From an uncultured Desulfobacter sp. (GTDB taxonomy: Bacteria > Desulfobacterota > Desulfobacteria > Desulfobacterales > Desulfobacteraceae), in NCBI RefSeq assembly GCF_963666675.1, contig NZ_OY762929.1:4493501-4557500 (forward strand): a stretch of DNA of 64,000 nt, written 5' to 3'. This document shows, piece by piece, positions 6,777 through 14,507 of this stretch (position 1 is its first letter; each line of letters begins with the position of its first letter). The position numbers and the translations under genes are program-made. The notes under the pieces were generated by a model. It was given only the letters and a program-made list of their open reading frames with translations, made no database searches and was not told the DNA's origin.

Positions 6777-9692
6777 ATGTTCCCGCGTTTGTTCGCTGTT
6801 TTGATGACAGCCGTTTTTCTGCTCGGTGCGCCTTCGGTCAAGGCATTTGCTGCCGTGCGGTTTGCGGTTTTTGCCGACCCGCATTATTATGACACGGATC
6901 TTGGCACCGAAGGCACGGCCTTTGAAACCTACCTGGCCCAGGACCGCAAACTGATCCGTGAAAGTGAAGCATTGACCAAGGCTGTGATAGAAAAAATCAT
7001 TACAGCCAATGCCGAAACCCCCATTGATTTTGTTATCGTCCCCGGCGACCTGACCAAAGACGGCGCCCTAACCAGCCACCAGGAATTTGCCGCGTATCTG
7101 AAACTGCTGGAAGATGCCGGAATCCCAGTTTTTGTGGCACCCGGCAACCACGACATCAACAACCCCCATGCCGCATCCTACGATGGTGAAATCGCAACAG
7201 CCGTTGACAACGTCTCCGCCGAACAATTTGCCGCCATCTATGCTGATTTTGGTTATCGTGAAGCCGTCATGCATGATACCGAGTCGTTGAGCTATGCCGT
7301 TGAGGCGGTTCCCGGCGTTGTCCTGCTATCCCTTGACTCCTGCAAATATGATGACAATCAGACCCAGGGGTATCCTGAAACCAGCGGTGCTTTCAGCACA
7401 ACGACCCTGGCCTGGGCTGCCCGTGTGGTTGAACAGGCCAAAGCCACCGGCAAACAGGTGGTGGCATTCCAGCACCACGGCATGACCGAACACTACACCG
7501 GCCAGGCCACAGCCTTTGCAGACTATGTGATTGACGATTATGAAACCGTATCCGCCACCCTGGCTGCGGCCGGTCTGAAAATCGTGTTCACCGGCCATTA
7601 CCATGCCAATGACATCACCAAAACAACGGGCAGCACCGATGATGCGGTACTGTATGATGTCGAAACAGGCTCCCTTGTCACCGCCCCGTGCCCTTACCGC
7701 ATTGTCACCCTGCACGGAAACAATGCCGCCCAGTTAGAGACCCGTTACATTACAGAGATCGATTATGACTATAACGCCGGGCTTGATGATGATGACCAGT
7801 TTGACTCCTTTTCAGAATATGCCCAGACCTACCTCTACGAAGGACTGGTAAACCTTGCCCAAAGCCTTCTGGTCTCCTCATACGGGGTGGATGCTGCCAC
7901 GGCCCAGTCCCTGTCACCATACGTGGCCGATGCTTTTGCTGCCCACTACGCAGGAGATGAAAAGCCTGACCAAGCGACTTTAACGCTGATTTACGAGTAT
8001 ATGGGCAGCAACAATGCCTCTGTTCAGTACCTGGGGCAAATGCTCTATGCACTGTGGACCGATCTTGAACCCGCAGATAACCGTGCTTTGCTCAGTCTTG
8101 ATCCGAAAATCGAATTAAATGTTCTTGGCACATACGCAAGCGGGGCGTTTGACGAAGGGGCCGCAGAGATCGTGGCCTTTGATGCACAGACCGGCCTTTT
8201 GTTTGTGACCAATGCACTGGACAACACCATTGATGCCCTGGATATCACCACCGACCCCGCAAATCCCTCCAAGGCCTTTACCATTGATCTGGCGGCCTAC
8301 GGCGGAGGCGTCAACAGCGTGGCTGTCCGCAACGGCCTTTTGGCCGCTGCTGTTCAGGCGGATGTTAAACAGGATAATGGTGTGGTGGTTTTCTTTAACA
8401 CCGCCGGCACCTTCATCAACAAAGTCACGGTGGGCGCCCTGCCGGACATGTTAACCTTTACCCCGAACGGAAAAAAAGTCCTTGTGGCCAATGAGGGTGA
8501 ACCCAGCGACGATTATGATGTAGATCCCGAAGGTTCCGTCTCCATCATTGATATCTCCAGGGGTGTTCGGCGTGCCCGGGTTAAAACCGCAGGATTTAAA
8601 AAATTCAACGACCAAAAGTGTCAGTTAACAGCCAAAGGCGTGCGTATTTTCGGCCCTGATGCCACCGTGGCCCAGGACCTGGAACCCGAATACATTACCG
8701 TATCCGCCAACAGTGCCCTTGCATGGGTGACCCTGCAGGAGAACAATGCCGTGGCGGTGCTCAATGTGAACAGGGGTCGGATTATCGGTATTTATCCCTT
8801 GGGATTTAAAGCCCACAGCATTGCCGGCAATGGCCTGGATGCCTCTAACAAAGATGATGCCGTCAATATTGCCGGTTACGACAACCTGTTCGGCATGTAC
8901 CAGCCCGACGCCATCGGTGCGTACCAGGTCCGGGGGCACCAGTTCCTGGTGACGGCCAACGAAGGGGACGCCCGGGATTATGACGGATTCAGTGAAGAAA
9001 CCACCGTTGCAGATGTTGCGCTTGACCCTGATCAGTTCCCCAATGCCGGAACACTTCAGAAAAAAGCGAATCTCGGCAAGCTTAAAATCACATCTACATT
9101 AGGCGACTGGGATGGTGACGGCGACTATGACGGATTATACGCGTATGGTGCCCGTTCTTTCAGCATTTTAGCCGCCACGGGCAACAGACTTTCCATGGTG
9201 TTTGACAGCGGTGACCAGCTGGAACAGCTCACCGCGGCCGCCCTGCCCTTTGATTTTAACAGCAATAATGATGAGAATGACTCCTTTGACAGCCGAAGTG
9301 ATGACAAAGGCCCCGAACCCGAAGGGCTGACCATCGGCACCATCCATGGCCGCAACTTTTTGTTCCTGGGTCTTGAGCGGATTTCCGGCATCATGGTGTA
9401 TGACATCACCAATCCCAAGGCACCTGAATTTGTCCAATACCTAAATAACCGTAACTTTGACGGTGATGCCGAAGAAGGCACCGCAGGGGATCTGGCCCCC
9501 GAGGGCTTAACCTTTATCCCGGCGGCCCAGAGCCCCACCGGACGGAATATGCTCGCCGTGGCCAACGAAGTCAGCGGGACAACTACCGTCTATCAGATTG
9601 ATGTGGATGAAACGGCATTTAAAAAGAAAAATAAAATCCGCGGCTTTGGCAGGAAGCATTGCCGTAAAAAATTCTCAGAAAGACATCGTTAA
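6777..9692 (+). CDS. Exported calcineurin-like phosphoesterase fused to a choice-of-anchor I domain
   Basis: The start at 6777 (MFPRLFAVLMTAVFLLG) is preceded by AAAGGAAG; the protein is about 971 residues with a signal peptide cleaved near VKAFA-AV. Residues about 27-330 form a calcineurin-like phosphoesterase: FADPHYY, VPGDLTKDG, APGNHDINN, FQHHGM, FTGHYHAND. From about residue 440 to the end is a beta-propeller-like choice-of-anchor I region (LNVLGTYASGAFDEGAAEI, VANEGEPSDDYDVDPEGSV, EGLTIGTIHGRNFLFLGLE) as seen in large exported alkaline-phosphatase-like proteins. The tail is basic (KKKNKIRGFGRKHC). It lies in one transcription unit with the 5'-nucleotidase and ends in a terminator. Confidence 0.82.
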   Translation: MFPRLFAVLMTAVFLLGAPSVKAFAAVRFAVFADPHYYDTDLGTEGTAFETYLAQDRKLIRESEALTKAVIEKIITANAETPIDFVIVPGDLTKDGALTSHQEFAAYLKLLEDAGIPVFVAPGNHDINNPHAASYDGEIATAVDNVSAEQFAAIYADFGYREAVMHDTESLSYAVEAVPGVVLLSLDSCKYDDNQTQGYPETSGAFSTTTLAWAARVVEQAKATGKQVVAFQHHGMTEHYTGQATAFADYVIDDYETVSATLAAAGLKIVFTGHYHANDITKTTGSTDDAVLYDVETGSLVTAPCPYRIVTLHGNNAAQLETRYITEIDYDYNAGLDDDDQFDSFSEYAQTYLYEGLVNLAQSLLVSSYGVDAATAQSLSPYVADAFAAHYAGDEKPDQATLTLIYEYMGSNNASVQYLGQMLYALWTDLEPADNRALLSLDPKIELNVLGTYASGAFDEGAAEIVAFDAQTGLLFVTNALDNTIDALDITTDPANPSKAFTIDLAAYGGGVNSVAVRNGLLAAAVQADVKQDNGVVVFFNTAGTFINKVTVGALPDMLTFTPNGKKVLVANEGEPSDDYDVDPEGSVSIIDISRGVRRARVKTAGFKKFNDQKCQLTAKGVRIFGPDATVAQDLEPEYITVSANSALAWVTLQENNAVAVLNVNRGRIIGIYPLGFKAHSIAGNGLDASNKDDAVNIAGYDNLFGMYQPDAIGAYQVRGHQFLVTANEGDARDYDGFSEETTVADVALDPDQFPNAGTLQKKANLGKLKITSTLGDWDGDGDYDGLYAYGARSFSILAATGNRLSMVFDSGDQLEQLTAAALPFDFNSNNDENDSFDSRSDDKGPEPEGLTIGTIHGRNFLFLGLERISGIMVYDITNPKAPEFVQYLNNRNFDGDAEEGTAGDLAPEGLTFIPAAQSPTGRNMLAVANEVSGTTTVYQIDVDETAFKKKNKIRGFGRKHCRKKFSERHR

Positions 9693-9718
9693 ATAAATAT
9701 ATTCATTACCCATAACCA

Positions 9719-9752
9719 ATAAAGGCAGGGTGTAAATCGCCCTGCCTTTGTC
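9719..9752 (+). terminator. Intrinsic terminator after the phosphoesterase operon
   Basis: AAAGGCAGGG-TGTAAATCG-CCCTGCCTTT, a 10-bp stem followed by a T-rich stretch, 27 bp after the stop codon. Confidence 0.8.
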
Positions 9753-9760
9753 ATTATTTT

Positions 9761-9854
9761 TATATGAAATAGTTTGATAACTCATTGAATTCTTTCATTC
9801 TTCGTTGTGGGTCCAAGCCCGGCAGACGATATGCCAAGTCGGCCCGTGGCCGTT
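9761..9854 (+). repeat. Family 1 repeat (94-bp two-hairpin element)
   Basis: Starts TATATGAAATAGTTTGATAA and contains CGTTGTGGG and GGCCGTTATAT, the signature parts of the ten-copy family. It directly precedes a truncated copy of the glyoxalase-like gene. Confidence 0.85.
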
Positions 9855-9865
9855 ATATGAAAGAG

Positions 9866-10011
9866 CGAGGACCCTTCACAGGGTGTAAAGCGAGAAAACT
9901 CTTTGGGGGGGATATGCCCTATGGCCGTGTGCATACAAAAATGGATACCCACAATCATGTGATGCGTACCGGAGAAAATACCTTTATTAAAATAATCGCC
10001 ATAAATCATGA
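9866..10011 (+). pseudogene. Truncated copy of the glyoxalase-like gene at 3215
   Basis: The stretch GACCCTTCACAGGGTGTAAAG and, after a shortened segment, ATGCCCTATGGCCGTGTGCA up to ATAATCGCCATAAATCATGA matches 3251-3401 of the intact gene almost base for base (encoding MPYGRVHTKMDTHNHVMRTG, then ENTFIKIIAINH). The segment between is about 4 bases shorter, so the frame is broken, and homology stops after 10011. The match starts right after a family 1 repeat. Confidence 0.8.
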
Positions 10012-10228
10012 AAAGGTTTTGATTTTTAGAAAACAGTAAATTTTGCCAAAGGCCTGGCTGGCTCTTTACACAAAAGCACTGTTATGGCCTCCTGTACGCG
10101 ACTCCGCCCCCAGTATTAAGAACAAAATGAGCCGGCCCTAAAAATATTCTTCGATTGAATTGAAGCATCGGGTTTCATGATTACCTTTGAGTGGAATTGC
10201 TTTACCCCAAACCCCAAAGGAGGTTCCC

Positions 10229-10546
10229 ATGGCAACATTGACACGAATTTCAGCAGCAGAGACCAAAACACGCATAGACAATGGCCTGGCGCTGCTGGTG
10301 TGCATATACGATGACGACAAATTCCAGACCCACGCCCACCTGGAAGGGGCCATTCCCATGAGTAAATTCCTGGAGATGAAACCCGGCCTGGCCAAAAATG
10401 CAGATATCATTTTCTACTGAGGCTGAGTCGGCGATTCGTCAGCGGCAGGTCTTGCCGCTCAGTATGTGGAAGATGGTTATGAAAACGCCAAAGTGCTGGA
10501 CAAAGGCATCAACGGATGGAAAGAGGCTGGGTTTACCATTTTATAA
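10229..10546 (+). CDS. Rhodanese-like sulfurtransferase, candidate selenoprotein with two in-frame UGA codons (U-G-U)
   Basis: The ATG at 10229 follows a strong AAAGGAGG at 8-bp spacing. Read through two TGA codons (10418-10420 and 10424-10426), the frame gives 105 residues ending at TAA 10544-10546. It is a single rhodanese domain: HAHLEGAIPMSKFL, then IIFY-U-G-U-VGDSSAAGLAA, then VLDKGINGWKEAGFTIL. The TGAs are codons 64 and 66, where single-domain rhodaneses carry their catalytic Cys (in some a CxC). A stem-loop with loop GGUCU starts 14 nt after the second TGA. This predicts two selenocysteines in the active-site loop. Two separate nonsense mutations are the alternative, but no frameshift or other stop is present. 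Confidence 0.72.
10441..10459 (+). promoter_or_regulatory. Candidate bacterial SECIS element
   Basis: AGCGGCA-GGTCT-TGCCGCT, a perfect 7-bp stem with a 5-nt loop. The loop and flank GCAGGUCU are the same as the apical loop of the E. coli fdhF SECIS (established knowledge of that element). The loop starts 21 nt after the second UGA and 27 nt after the first, inside the range used for bacterial SECIS elements. Confidence 0.7.
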
Positions 10547-10570
10547 AACAAACACCACCGAGAGGAACTC

Positions 10571-10611
10571 AAAGCCGGCCGGCCATCTTTACTGCTGTTC
10601 CGGTCGGCTTT
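10571..10611 (+). terminator. Hairpin after the rhodanese gene, probable terminator
   Basis: AAAGCCGGCCGG ... CCGGTCGGCTTT, a stem of about 11 bp with one bulge. There is little T run after it, so termination may be weak and DgkA downstream may be read through. Confidence 0.5.
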
Positions 10612-10708
10612 GCGAATCCAAACAATGAAACGGAATCTGCCCCATATTTTTGATGACCTCTGCAATATTGGGGTTTACTATGAACCCAAGAATTGATAGG
10701 CAGTACCC

Positions 10709-11080
10709 ATGGAAACCAAGCCTGATCCCAAAACCGGCCCGGCCCGGATTTGGAAAGCATTTTTTTATTCCCTCAAGGGACTGGGGTATGCCTTTGCCCG
10801 GGAAGCCGCCTTCCGGCAGGAGAGCATCCTGGCCGGGGTACTGACCCTGGTGCTCTTTTTTTTACCCCTGTCTCTATTATGGAAAGTCATTCTTTTTTCC
10901 GCCATGGCCCTGGTGCTGATCGCAGAGCTACTCAACTCTGCCATTGAGGCCGTGGTGGACCTGGCATCTCCCGAATTCCACAAACTGGCCGGCCGGGCCA
11001 AGGACATGGGAAGTGCTGCGGTGTTTATCAGCCTGGCACTTACCGTTATCCTGTGGATTCTGGCCCTGATTTCCCTCTAA
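10709..11080 (+). CDS. dgkA: Diacylglycerol kinase (DgkA family)
   Basis: 123 residues, the usual length of the small integral-membrane DgkA. It has three predicted membrane helices and the family motif ALVLIAELLNSAIEAVVDL, with the catalytic Glu and the Glu-Asn metal site, then AGRAKDMGSAAVFISL. It phosphorylates diacylglycerol, or undecaprenol in some relatives, with ATP in the inner membrane, recycling lipid released by glycerophosphate transfer reactions. This fits the LTA-synthase-like transferase encoded at 14508. The ribosome site before 10709 is weak (AGGCAG). Confidence 0.9.
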   Translation: METKPDPKTGPARIWKAFFYSLKGLGYAFAREAAFRQESILAGVLTLVLFFLPLSLLWKVILFSAMALVLIAELLNSAIEAVVDLASPEFHKLAGRAKDMGSAAVFISLALTVILWILALISL

Positions 11081-11114
11081 TTTTTCAGGTCCGTGCCATA
11101 ATCCCCTCTCTCCT

Positions 11115-11211
11115 AATAACGGCCATGGGCCGGCTTGGCCTATCAGCACCCAGGCTCGCCCCACAACAAAGTATGAAAGAATATCAGCAACCTATTGATA
11201 CCTTCATATAA
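11115..11211 (-). repeat. Family 1 repeat, reverse orientation
   Basis: AATAACGGCCATGGGCCGGC ... CCCCACAAC ... CCTTCATATA matches the family in reverse complement, with more divergence than the tandem copies. It fills part of the 270-bp gap between dgkA and the next gene. Confidence 0.75.
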
Positions 11212-11352
11212 ATCGCCCCCAAAACATCATCACGACACGCCCCATAGAAGTTAGCCGCAACTGTAATATTAGAATTACCTGTATTTTCAACAATATCCTT
11301 GAGAGACCGCGAGAATTATTATATTTTGATTAGAGTTTTATGAGAATTATAT

Positions 11353-14300
11353 TTGGAAAAGATTAAGCGTATGCGGCTCAAAAAAAGAACATACGGATGG
11401 CTGATATTCATCCTCATTATTGGATCTGCGGGACTGCGCTGTCTGTCCGTCCTTGCACCTGTCGACGCACAGCCTGCGGTCCGCTGGAACAACAAAGTCT
11501 ATGTGGCCTTTGGATTTCACGGGAATCTATACCACTCATTTCGCGGGGACACCAACGATGAAAACGGATTCGGCAAGGATATCCGAATTATCCGGCATAT
11601 CCTTGCCACCCTGGACCGGTTTAATGATCAGGGTGTGCCGGTCAGGGCGTCCTGGGAATTTGACAATCATTTTTCCCTGGAACACCTCTTACCAAAGTAT
11701 GCTCCGGATATCATCAAGAACGTGAAACGCCGGGTGGCCCAAGGACGGGACGAGGTGATGCTGATGTCCTACAACAACGGGCTTGCATCCGCCATGACCC
11801 GGCAGGAGTTCACCGATGCGGTGAACTGGTCCATATCCAATCCCTGGGGCAGCGGGGTAAAAGATGTTTTCGGCAGTTACAGCCCCATTGTCCGTCCCCA
11901 GGAGATGATGACCACCCCTGGAAATTTTGAAATCTATAAACAATCGGGCGTCAAGGCCGTATCACTGTACTATAGTGCCACCCCCTTTGATACCTTCCGG
12001 GTATTTTCCAGAAAACTGACCCGGGAAGAGGCCCACAATCCCCTGACCTATAAAAACGATCAGACCGGTGAAGAAATCCTGGTGATTCCCACCTACAACA
12101 TCGGAGACCTGGTTGAAAACGTCAGCCTGGGCCAGTGGGTCCGCAACCTTCACCGGATGCAGCACCAGGGGGAGATTCGCCGGGATGTACTGGTCTTTAT
12201 CAACTTTGATGCGGATTCCGAATTCTGGACCGGGGCGGACCGGCTGAAATGGCCCCTGAACCGACTGCCCAATACCAGAGGTCTTGAAGGACTCATCAAA
12301 GAGGTGCAGGATCTTAATTACGTCAGGTTCACCACCGTTAACGACTATCTTGCGGACCACGGTCCTGCCGGCACAGTCTCATTTAGCCAGGATACGGCTG
12401 ACGGCAGTTTTGACGGCTATAATTCCTGGTCGGAAAAACGGGCAGCAACGGATCATTGGACCCGGATTGTCGAAGCCAGACGCATCCACAGCACGGCTGA
12501 AAAATGTATTTCCCTGCTCAGGAACCCAGATTTCGAATCCCGGCTCCGTCCCCTGATGGACAAGGCCTATCTTCTGAGGCTGACGGCGTTATCCACCACC
12601 AATTTTGGCATGGCCACTCCTTATGTGGCCCCCCAGCGCCGCCAGGCCATGGAAAAAAGTTTAAACCAAATGGACCGTCTGGGCGATCAAATCGAGGCGG
12701 CCATTCACCATGCCGTTCAAAAAAAACTGGTGACTTCGCCTGTGCCTGCCGGGCACAAGGTCTTGGAAAATCTGCTTCTGATAGGTTCGGCAACAGACCA
12801 CGCCCCCCCCCTAGGAAACCGTTTTGTCATACTTGGGGAGAAGAGGGCAAAGGGCACTGCCGGCAAAAGGCTTTACCTGACGGCACAGAACAACAGGACC
12901 TATCCACTGATCCTTGTCCCGGGCACCACAGACGGACGATTTTACATTTCAGGGGATCACCCGGCACCGGACGGCCTTTATACCCTAACCCAGGGACCTG
13001 GACCTGGGGGCTTGGACAAGGCGTTGAAGGTCAGTAAATCCCAAGCAGTTACCATGCTGAAAAACCGAAATATTACATTGGAATTCGACCGAACCGGTGC
13101 ATTATCAGATCTCATCTGGAACGGCAGGCAGATGCTCGCGTCCGGAAGCCTGATGCCCTACATTCGCTATGGGGGCATGAAAAAATCTCCCGGAACATTG
13201 ACTGCCGATACAGCCCAAAATGATCGTACCGCTGTGGTCAAGATGACCGGAGAATGGACAGGACCGGAAGACCGAACCCTGTCAATGGGATCAGTCAACT
13301 ATACCTTCAGCCTGGTGGAAGACCTGCCCTATCTGTTTGTCCAGGGGGAAGTCCGGTATCCTGCCACGGTCAACACGGACCTGATCAAGGCTGATGTCCA
13401 GAGACTGTCTGTCCCAACAGACCTGGAATGGCAGGAGGTTGCACCCCTTGAGCTGCGCCTGGAAGCCGGCGCCACGAAGCGCCAGCCCATACGTATCTTA
13501 AAGCATAACTACCTCGGGATTAATTCCGCCTATGACCTTGATTACTTCAGACATTCAGAGGAAAATCTGGACCTGGACAACGTAAATAACCATATCACTG
13601 CCGGATATGTAGGGGTGGCGGCAGGCAACCAGGGAGTGGCCCTGAGTATGGACCAGGCGGTTGCGGCCAACTTTGCCGGTGCCCCGGTCAAGGTGAAATA
13701 TGACAGAAAAAAAGATGAATTCAATGCAGAGATAAATCCCTTCGGGTCTTATCACGGCAAACAGAATCGCCGACCCACCTGGGGAAACGGACAGGGTCAC
13801 GAGGCCTCCCTGATCTCGGGCGAACAATATCACAGTGCTGCGCCGACCTATAACGGTACCACCAGTCGATTCGCCCTGATGATCGGTTTCTTTGACGGAG
13901 ACCATATCCCGGAGCAAATGAAACACATGCTGGATACCCATGCCAATCCGGCCAGGATATACGGTATGAACAGCTTGTCAGGCGTAACAGAAAACAAAGC
14001 GGCTGCACCCGTGACATACAAAGCGTCCATCGACGGGGACCGGGTCACCTTTTCCTGGGAAAAAAACAACCCCGATGCAACGGGATATATCCTGCGCATC
14101 GGCAGTCAACCAGGCCGTTACACACAAGCCTTTAAGACCAAGGAAACCCGCCTGACCCTTGGCGGCCTGTCAGCTGACACGCCCTTTGAGGTCGGACAGC
14201 GATATTATGCCGTGATTGAAACCATTATCTCCGGCCAGGACACCCCGGTCAGAACCGACGAATTCAGCCTGGATATCCGTTCATCCAACCGAATTTCAGC

Positions 14301-14373
14301 CCAGGCAAAAATTCCCTGGCGCTTTCCGCTAAAGGTGATCTGGGCCAATGTGATGGCCTTTTGGGGCGTGTAA
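11353..14373 (+). CDS. Large exported protein, glycoside hydrolase/deacetylase-like N-terminus, C-terminal FnIII-like domain
   Basis: About 1000 residues. The start is uncertain: TTG at 11353 or ATG at 11371 (MRLKKRTYGW), the latter preceded by GGAAAAG. An N-terminal hydrophobic segment (WLIFILIIGSAGLRCLSVL) acts as a signal peptide or anchor. Residues about 45-350 resemble the (beta/alpha) barrel of GH38/GH57-type enzymes or polysaccharide deacetylases (KVYVAFGFHGNLYHSFRGD, ASWEFDNHFSLEHLLPKY, GSYSPIVRPQEMM, LVFINFDADSEFW). A long beta-rich middle follows, and residues about 895-985 look like a fibronectin type III domain (KASIDGDRVTFSWEKNNPDA). It is probably an envelope glycan enzyme of unknown substrate, next to an LTA-synthase-like gene. 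Confidence 0.6.
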   Translation: MEKIKRMRLKKRTYGWLIFILIIGSAGLRCLSVLAPVDAQPAVRWNNKVYVAFGFHGNLYHSFRGDTNDENGFGKDIRIIRHILATLDRFNDQGVPVRASWEFDNHFSLEHLLPKYAPDIIKNVKRRVAQGRDEVMLMSYNNGLASAMTRQEFTDAVNWSISNPWGSGVKDVFGSYSPIVRPQEMMTTPGNFEIYKQSGVKAVSLYYSATPFDTFRVFSRKLTREEAHNPLTYKNDQTGEEILVIPTYNIGDLVENVSLGQWVRNLHRMQHQGEIRRDVLVFINFDADSEFWTGADRLKWPLNRLPNTRGLEGLIKEVQDLNYVRFTTVNDYLADHGPAGTVSFSQDTADGSFDGYNSWSEKRAATDHWTRIVEARRIHSTAEKCISLLRNPDFESRLRPLMDKAYLLRLTALSTTNFGMATPYVAPQRRQAMEKSLNQMDRLGDQIEAAIHHAVQKKLVTSPVPAGHKVLENLLLIGSATDHAPPLGNRFVILGEKRAKGTAGKRLYLTAQNNRTYPLILVPGTTDGRFYISGDHPAPDGLYTLTQGPGPGGLDKALKVSKSQAVTMLKNRNITLEFDRTGALSDLIWNGRQMLASGSLMPYIRYGGMKKSPGTLTADTAQNDRTAVVKMTGEWTGPEDRTLSMGSVNYTFSLVEDLPYLFVQGEVRYPATVNTDLIKADVQRLSVPTDLEWQEVAPLELRLEAGATKRQPIRILKHNYLGINSAYDLDYFRHSEENLDLDNVNNHITAGYVGVAAGNQGVALSMDQAVAANFAGAPVKVKYDRKKDEFNAEINPFGSYHGKQNRRPTWGNGQGHEASLISGEQYHSAAPTYNGTTSRFALMIGFFDGDHIPEQMKHMLDTHANPARIYGMNSLSGVTENKAAAPVTYKASIDGDRVTFSWEKNNPDATGYILRIGSQPGRYTQAFKTKETRLTLGGLSADTPFEVGQRYYAVIETIISGQDTPVRTDEFSLDIRSSNRISAQAKIPWRFPLKVIWANVMAFWGV

Positions 14374-14430
14374 TCAGATCCCGCAACTGGAATGATTCCT
14401 CACCGCTGCACCTGAGTATTTTCTTATCGC

Positions 14431-14448
14431 CTTCACACTTTCTTCACA
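14431..14448 (+). promoter_or_regulatory. 11-bp spaced direct repeat, candidate OmpR/PhoB-type operator
   Basis: CTTCACA occurs at 14431 and again at 14442, a spacing of 11 bp as in sites bound by dimers of OmpR/PhoB-family regulators. It lies about 60 bp upstream of the LTA-synthase-like gene, which is followed by an OmpR-type regulator gene. Confidence 0.4.
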
Positions 14449-14462
14449 ATAGCGATGGTATG

Positions 14463-14499
14463 GTACCCCACAACTTATGAATCCATAATAGTGGGGTAC
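14463..14499 (+). promoter_or_regulatory. Perfect 9-bp inverted repeat just before the LTA-synthase-like start
   Basis: GTACCCCAC - 19 nt - GTGGGGTAC, ending 8 bp before the ATG at 14508. As RNA it would hide the start region; as DNA it could be an operator. Confidence 0.45.
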
Positions 14500-14507
14500 A
14501 ATACGCC

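Noticed and set aside
10398..10628. Separate open frame (76 codons) overlapping the rhodanese 3' half
   Set aside because: It is in a different frame and its product has no rhodanese features; the real continuation is in frame with the upstream part through two UGA codons.
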